Below, piece by piece: positions 60,526 to 64,000 of a stretch of DNA of 64,000 nucleotides. Positions within the stretch are counted from its first letter, which is position 1; every line of letters starts with the position of its first letter. The position numbers were made by a program, and so were the translations under genes. The DNA comes from Parabacteroides sp. PF5-6 (lineage in GTDB: Bacteria > Bacteroidota > Bacteroidia > Bacteroidales > Tannerellaceae): assembly GCF_029504695.1 (NCBI RefSeq), contig NZ_JAQFIN010000003.1:248001-312000 (forward strand). The letters are read 5' to 3'. The notes below the pieces were generated by a model. That model saw nothing but the letters and a program-made list of their open reading frames with translations. It was not told the origin of the DNA and searched no databases.

Positions 60526-62064
60526 TCAGTTCTCATCCGGCCAGGGTACGGCTTCACGCGATACTTTGAACAATGGCCGTTGGGCTCCTCTGGATCGTAA
60601 TTCTTCTCCTAAGAGTCTGGAGAGCGTGGCTACCCGTTCGGGTTGCTTTTCCACCAGGTTCTCTTTCTCGCCGATATCTGTTTTCAGATGAAAGAGTTCT
60701 TTCTCTCCTGTTTCGTAATAATAGATCAATTTCCAATCGTCCTGACGGATCGTGCAGGAAGGACCTATGCCGGGACCGGTATTTCCCCAGAGATTCGGGA
60801 AGTTCCATATCAGACAACGGCCGGCGGAAGGATCACCCACTTGCGTTAGCAAAGGTACGAAGCTGATCCCATCCGTTGTCTGTACGGTTTGATAATCATT
60901 AACCCCTGCCATTTCCAGAATCGTTGGGAAGAAATCTTCGATCAACAGGTATTTATCACATTTACTTCCGGCCTCTACCTTTGCGGGCCAACTGACAATC
61001 ATCGGTTCACGGATTCCCCCTTCATACGCGGAACCTTTACCGCTATTCAACGGAGCATTTTGTGTATGTAACGGGCCATCTCTCCATACGTCGGTAGACG
61101 AAAGTCCTCCATTGTCGGACATAAAGAGTAGAATGGTATTATCAGCCAGTTTGTTTTCCTCCAGGTAATCCATCAGATCGCCAAGGCTTTTGTCCATCCC
61201 TTCGATCAACGAGGCATAAGCCGCCTCTTTCTGCGTCAGCCCCTTTTCTATATACTTCGGGTAAAAGCGCATATCCTTATCGATAGGGATATGAATGGCG
61301 TAATGCGAGAGGTAAAGGAAGAAGGGCTGCTCATATTGCTGTGCCTGGTCGAGCGCCTTACAGGCTTCCCGGGTCAATACTTCGGTGACGAAAATATCTT
61401 CTCCCCAGTAGGCTTCCAAACCCGGAATAGCAAAGCGGGGATTCGACTTCCCATCGGTCCGGTTCCCGAAGTTTGCTTCGCCCAGGTAACTGGCTAATCC
61501 GCCGCCGGCATGCCCGGCTATGTTGACTTCGAAGCCGAAATGATGCGGATTTTCTCCCGGGGTATCGACCGCTCCCCAGTGGGCCTTCCCGCAATGGATC
61601 GTATGGTATCCGCTGTCTTTCAGTAGCTGTGGAAGAGAAGTCACATGCGCCGTATGGGCAATACCCGCCACTTGCGCCAGCCCGTTCACATTCCACTGGG
61701 GAAAGAGAAGTGTTTCGCTCACCAGATCGGTCGATCCATTCTTCGGATACGTCCAGTTGGTCACCCGGTGCCGGGCGGCATTCATCCCTGTCAATAGACT
61801 GCACCGGCTGGGCGAGCTCACACTCGAGGCATACGCCTGTGTAAACATCATCCCCTGCCGCGCCAGACGTTCCATGTGGGGCGTCTCATACACTTCGTTA
61901 TACGGCGTACGTTCCCTCCAGAAAGGAAGTGAAGTATCCTGCCATCCCATATCGTCCACCAGAAAGACAATGATATTGGGGCGGTTGTCCTTTTCTTTAT
62001 TCTCCTGTGCACCCACACAGGGGAAAGGGATTGCCAGAAGTGGTAGTAATAGTAGTTTATTCAT
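60526..62064 (-). CDS. Sulfatase (arylsulfatase-A superfamily, serine type)
   Basis: A 512-residue exported sulfatase (signal ending CVGAQ). Metal-binding VDDMGWQD and the maturation motif SSPSRCSLLTG are present; the residue to become formylglycine is Ser83, so an anSME radical-SAM enzyme is needed. Other active-site elements are HCGKAHWG and LFMSDNGGLSS. With its neighbour and a SusD-like gene it should desulfate a host or algal glycan; the exact linkage is not inferable. Confidence 0.92.
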   Translation of the reverse strand: MNKLLLLPLLAIPFPCVGAQENKEKDNRPNIIVFLVDDMGWQDTSLPFWRERTPYNEVYETPHMERLARQGMMFTQAYASSVSSPSRCSLLTGMNAARHRVTNWTYPKNGSTDLVSETLLFPQWNVNGLAQVAGIAHTAHVTSLPQLLKDSGYHTIHCGKAHWGAVDTPGENPHHFGFEVNIAGHAGGGLASYLGEANFGNRTDGKSNPRFAIPGLEAYWGEDIFVTEVLTREACKALDQAQQYEQPFFLYLSHYAIHIPIDKDMRFYPKYIEKGLTQKEAAYASLIEGMDKSLGDLMDYLEENKLADNTILLFMSDNGGLSSTDVWRDGPLHTQNAPLNSGKGSAYEGGIREPMIVSWPAKVEAGSKCDKYLLIEDFFPTILEMAGVNDYQTVQTTDGISFVPLLTQVGDPSAGRCLIWNFPNLWGNTGPGIGPSCTIRQDDWKLIYYYETGEKELFHLKTDIGEKENLVEKQPERVATLSRLLGEELRSRGAQRPLFKVSREAVPWPDEN

Positions 62065-62140
62065 CGCTTTTTATTTCAATCGTCTCGTTCTTATAAAATA
62101 TCTTCAGCCAAAACCATAAGCAAATTCATCTCTTTTTCTC

Positions 62141-62228
62141 TTTACCACCCCGGTAGTAAACCTTTACCACCCCGGTGGTAAACCTTTACGACCCCGGTAA
62201 TAAACCTTTACGACCCCGGTGGTAAAGC
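62141..62228. repeat. Array of four 20-bp palindromes, period 22 (TTTACCACC)
   Basis: Units start at 62141, 62163, 62185 and 62207, each followed by CC (the last by GC). The second, TTTACCACCCCGGTGGTAAA, is nine paired bases on each side of CC. The array lies between the two sulfatase genes. Confidence 0.92.
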
Positions 62229-62264
62229 AAAATCATGCCAATCGTGCCTCAAATGTAGTAAAAG

Positions 62265-62304
62265 AAAGGACTACTTCCTGCTTATCTTTGCAAGAGTAGT
62301 CCTT
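62265..62304 (-). terminator. Terminator of the second sulfatase gene
   Basis: On the minus strand AAGGACTACT and AGTAGTCCTT pair around a 19-nt loop and are followed by TCTTTT. It begins just after the stop at 62314. An overlapping plus-strand TATCTTTG at 62283 is probably chance. Confidence 0.6.
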
Positions 62305-62313
62305 GATTGAGTT

Positions 62314-63903
62314 TTAATCGATAGTAGAACTTCCCCACCAATCGGCATTAGGCAGATAGCGGTCGCCGAGCATTTCTTTGCGCTGCCTTTCCAGCCTTTC
62401 TTTTACCTGGGTTTGCTGTTTCTCTTTGTAGGCTCTTTCCCGAACCGGATCATATTGCGGATCGGGCACCGGATAGCGGGCATTGCTATCGGTCAACCAT
62501 ACGGAGAGTTTCTTGCCGAGATAGTCCACTTTGTCGGGATATTGGGCATTGAGCGGTTCCGATTCGGTTGGGTCGATGCGGAGATTGTACAACTCATCCC
62601 GGTTATCTTCGTAATAATGGATCAATTTCCAGTCACCGTCGCGGATCACCGATGAGGGTTCGCCGCCCTGGTTCCCATAGTGCGGATAGTGCCAGTACAA
62701 AGCGCGCGGAGCAATCGCCTGCCCGTCGAGTAATAAAGGCCGGATCGATACACCGTCGACATGTTGTTCAGGCAGAAGAGGTAATCCGGCCATATCCAGG
62801 AAAGTAGGAAAGAAGTCGGCGCCCGTCACCGGTACGTCGCACGTTGACCCCGGCTCTTTGCATCCGGGATACTGTATCAACAGCGGCACCCGGAACCCAC
62901 CTTCCCACTGCCGGCCTTTGCCTCCGCGCAAGGGAAGATTACTCGTAGCATAGGCATCACCTGAAGAAACGCCGCCGTTGTCGCTGGTGAAAACAATAAT
63001 GGTGTTTTTGTCCAATCCAAGCTCTTCGAGTTTGTTCAGTACCAAGCCCACGGCATCGTCCATCTGACGGATCAATCCGGCATAGACCGGATTATCCTGT
63101 TGTTGGCGCACAGCAAGCGTCCGATCCACTGCAAAACCTTCTTCCGCCACTCCGTTTCCGACGGCTTTGTCACGGAAATAACGCCAGTTCGTCTCCGTCG
63201 TTTCCAATGGAGCATGCACGGCATAAAAAGAAAGGTAGGCAAAGAACGGTTGTTTTTTGTTCCGTTTCGTATGTTCTTCGATAAAGGAAGCGGTCTGCGC
63301 AGCCAGGCGGATCGACAGGTTTTCCCCTCTCGGTCCGTCGTCCATTTTCGGATTCTGGTAGGGGCTGAAATATCCTCCCGGAGGAGAACCGGCTTCATGT
63401 CCTCCGATATTGATATCGAACCCATGATCTTCCGGATACGACCCCTTACCACCCAGATGCCATTTGCCCGCCATAAAGGTCGTGTAACCCTGTTGCTGCA
63501 AAGCCTCCGGCAAGGTGGTATCTTCCAATGCCAGCTGTCGGGTATATTCGGCAGGCAAGAGTTTCGAGTGACGCCCGTTACGGCGCCAGTTCTCACCCGT
63601 AGCTTCTCCGATCCAGTTGGTTATACCGTGCCGCGCCGTGAACTTACCGGTCATAATACTCGCCCGTGAAGGGCTTGACACCTGACAGGCAGCATATCCC
63701 TGCGTAAAGTTGACACCTTTACGGGCTATCCGGTCGATATTGGGCGATTCATAATACTCACTTCCCGTACACGACAGATCGCGCCAACCCAGATCATCAG
63801 CAAGGATAAACAGGATATTCGGTTGCTTTTCTCTGGCCGCTGCCGGTGAGAGAGCAGCCAGAGAGAAACCGACCAGAAGGGATGTTTTCTGAATATTTTT
63901 CAT
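62314..63903 (-). CDS. Sulfatase (arylsulfatase-A superfamily, serine type)
   Basis: A 529-residue exported sulfatase (signal ending PAAAREKQ). It has ADDLGWRDLSC, the maturation motif SSPSRASIMTG with Ser76 as the predicted formylglycine, GKWHLGGKG and FTSDNGGVSS. It starts 23 bp after the SusD-like stop, so it is cotranscribed with the SusC/SusD pair of a glycan utilisation locus. Confidence 0.92.
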   Translation of the reverse strand: MKNIQKTSLLVGFSLAALSPAAAREKQPNILFILADDLGWRDLSCTGSEYYESPNIDRIARKGVNFTQGYAACQVSSPSRASIMTGKFTARHGITNWIGEATGENWRRNGRHSKLLPAEYTRQLALEDTTLPEALQQQGYTTFMAGKWHLGGKGSYPEDHGFDINIGGHEAGSPPGGYFSPYQNPKMDDGPRGENLSIRLAAQTASFIEEHTKRNKKQPFFAYLSFYAVHAPLETTETNWRYFRDKAVGNGVAEEGFAVDRTLAVRQQQDNPVYAGLIRQMDDAVGLVLNKLEELGLDKNTIIVFTSDNGGVSSGDAYATSNLPLRGGKGRQWEGGFRVPLLIQYPGCKEPGSTCDVPVTGADFFPTFLDMAGLPLLPEQHVDGVSIRPLLLDGQAIAPRALYWHYPHYGNQGGEPSSVIRDGDWKLIHYYEDNRDELYNLRIDPTESEPLNAQYPDKVDYLGKKLSVWLTDSNARYPVPDPQYDPVRERAYKEKQQTQVKERLERQRKEMLGDRYLPNADWWGSSTID

Positions 63904-63926
63904 CTACAATTCGTTTTATGGTTTCA

Positions 63927-64000
63927 TCACCACCCCGGATTCTGCTTCAGGTCTGGATTCAAAGATAACTCTCTTAAAGGCAATGGGAACAGATAATGCT
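63927..64000 (-). CDS. SusD/RagB-family outer membrane lipoprotein, C-terminal fragment
   Basis: The last 23 codons in the window read HYLFPLPLRELSLNPDLKQ and then NPGW before the stop. The FPLP...E...NP.L.QNPGW ending is the signature C-terminus of SusD-like glycan-binding lipoproteins. The upstream part lies beyond the window; a SusC-type TonB-dependent transporter is expected next. Confidence 0.85.
   Translation of the reverse strand, partial: HYLFPLPLRELSLNPDLKQNPGW

Noticed and set aside
62283-62290. Plus-strand TATCTTTG that looks like a promoter -7 box
   Set aside because: It sits in the loop of the minus-strand sulfatase terminator and points into the antisense of that gene; no plus-strand gene follows.

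Overview
The window looks like the chromosome of a Bacteroidales gut anaerobe, most likely Parabacteroides or a close relative; this is inferred from gene content, not from a database match. Supporting signs are the Bacteroidetes-type -7 box TAnnTTTG in front of many genes, a serine palmitoyltransferase, a two-component TatA/TatC system, an Mfa1-type fimbrial locus, a fused DAHP synthase/chorismate mutase, the SusD-like C-terminus next to two sulfatases at the right edge, and abundant SpII lipoproteins. No rRNA, tRNA, CRISPR array, transposase or phage structural gene was seen.

Layout. 1-1188: start of an RND efflux operon (adaptor plus permease, minus strand). 1548-3750: isoaspartyl peptidase, tatC, tatA. 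3906-9162: fabD, lon, a tRNA methyltransferase and a lipid kinase. 9362-11434: serine palmitoyltransferase and an HU-like protein. 11506-17369: a Tat-exported sugar-isomerase-like protein, then a TolC/HlyD/ABC-2 permease/ABC-2 permease export operon. 17551-26445: a membrane coiled-coil protein, MBL-fold hydrolase, guaA, a small charged protein, the rsmE/nucleoside-transporter/bifunctional-nuclease operon, a thioredoxin-like lipoprotein and a LUD protein. 26582-28569: the agmatine-to-putrescine pair aguB/aguA. 28967-30540: an ECF sigma factor and oxyR. 30580-34786: a complete Phe/Tyr operon (pheA, aminotransferase, DAHP synthase/chorismate mutase, tyrA) behind a leader peptide and attenuator. 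34836-43222: AsmA-like protein, lipoprotein, trmD, pheT, yebC. 43223-45683: an A+T-rich accessory island with three poorly known genes, a MITE-like element and a candidate small RNA. 45684-51156: AraC regulator, LRR lipoprotein, 5'-nucleotidase and an 850-bp region rich in inverted repeats. 51157-56064: fimbrial operon. 56349-60519: a putative metalloprotease/beta-barrel protein, a periplasmic cyclophilin and a small protein. 60526-64000: two serine-type sulfatases and the end of a SusD-like gene, probably the edge of a locus for a sulfated glycan.

Two things stand out. First, 30580-30762 reads as a textbook attenuator: promoter, a 24-residue leader peptide with ten Phe/Tyr codons within twelve, an antiterminator arm GGCAGGA and a matching terminator, placed before the genes that make Phe and Tyr. 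Second, many gaps carry short periodic arrays with a fixed period but locus-specific sequence. Arrays of 20-bp inverted repeats plus 2-bp spacers (period 22) occur at 1407, 10730, 18621, 28784 and 62141; a 21-bp array lies at 50553; 9-bp arrays folding into giant hairpins lie at 2551 and 26462; 7-bp arrays lie at 4824 and elsewhere. The shared architecture with unshared sequence suggests a common generating mechanism or RNA-level role that ordinary annotation does not capture.
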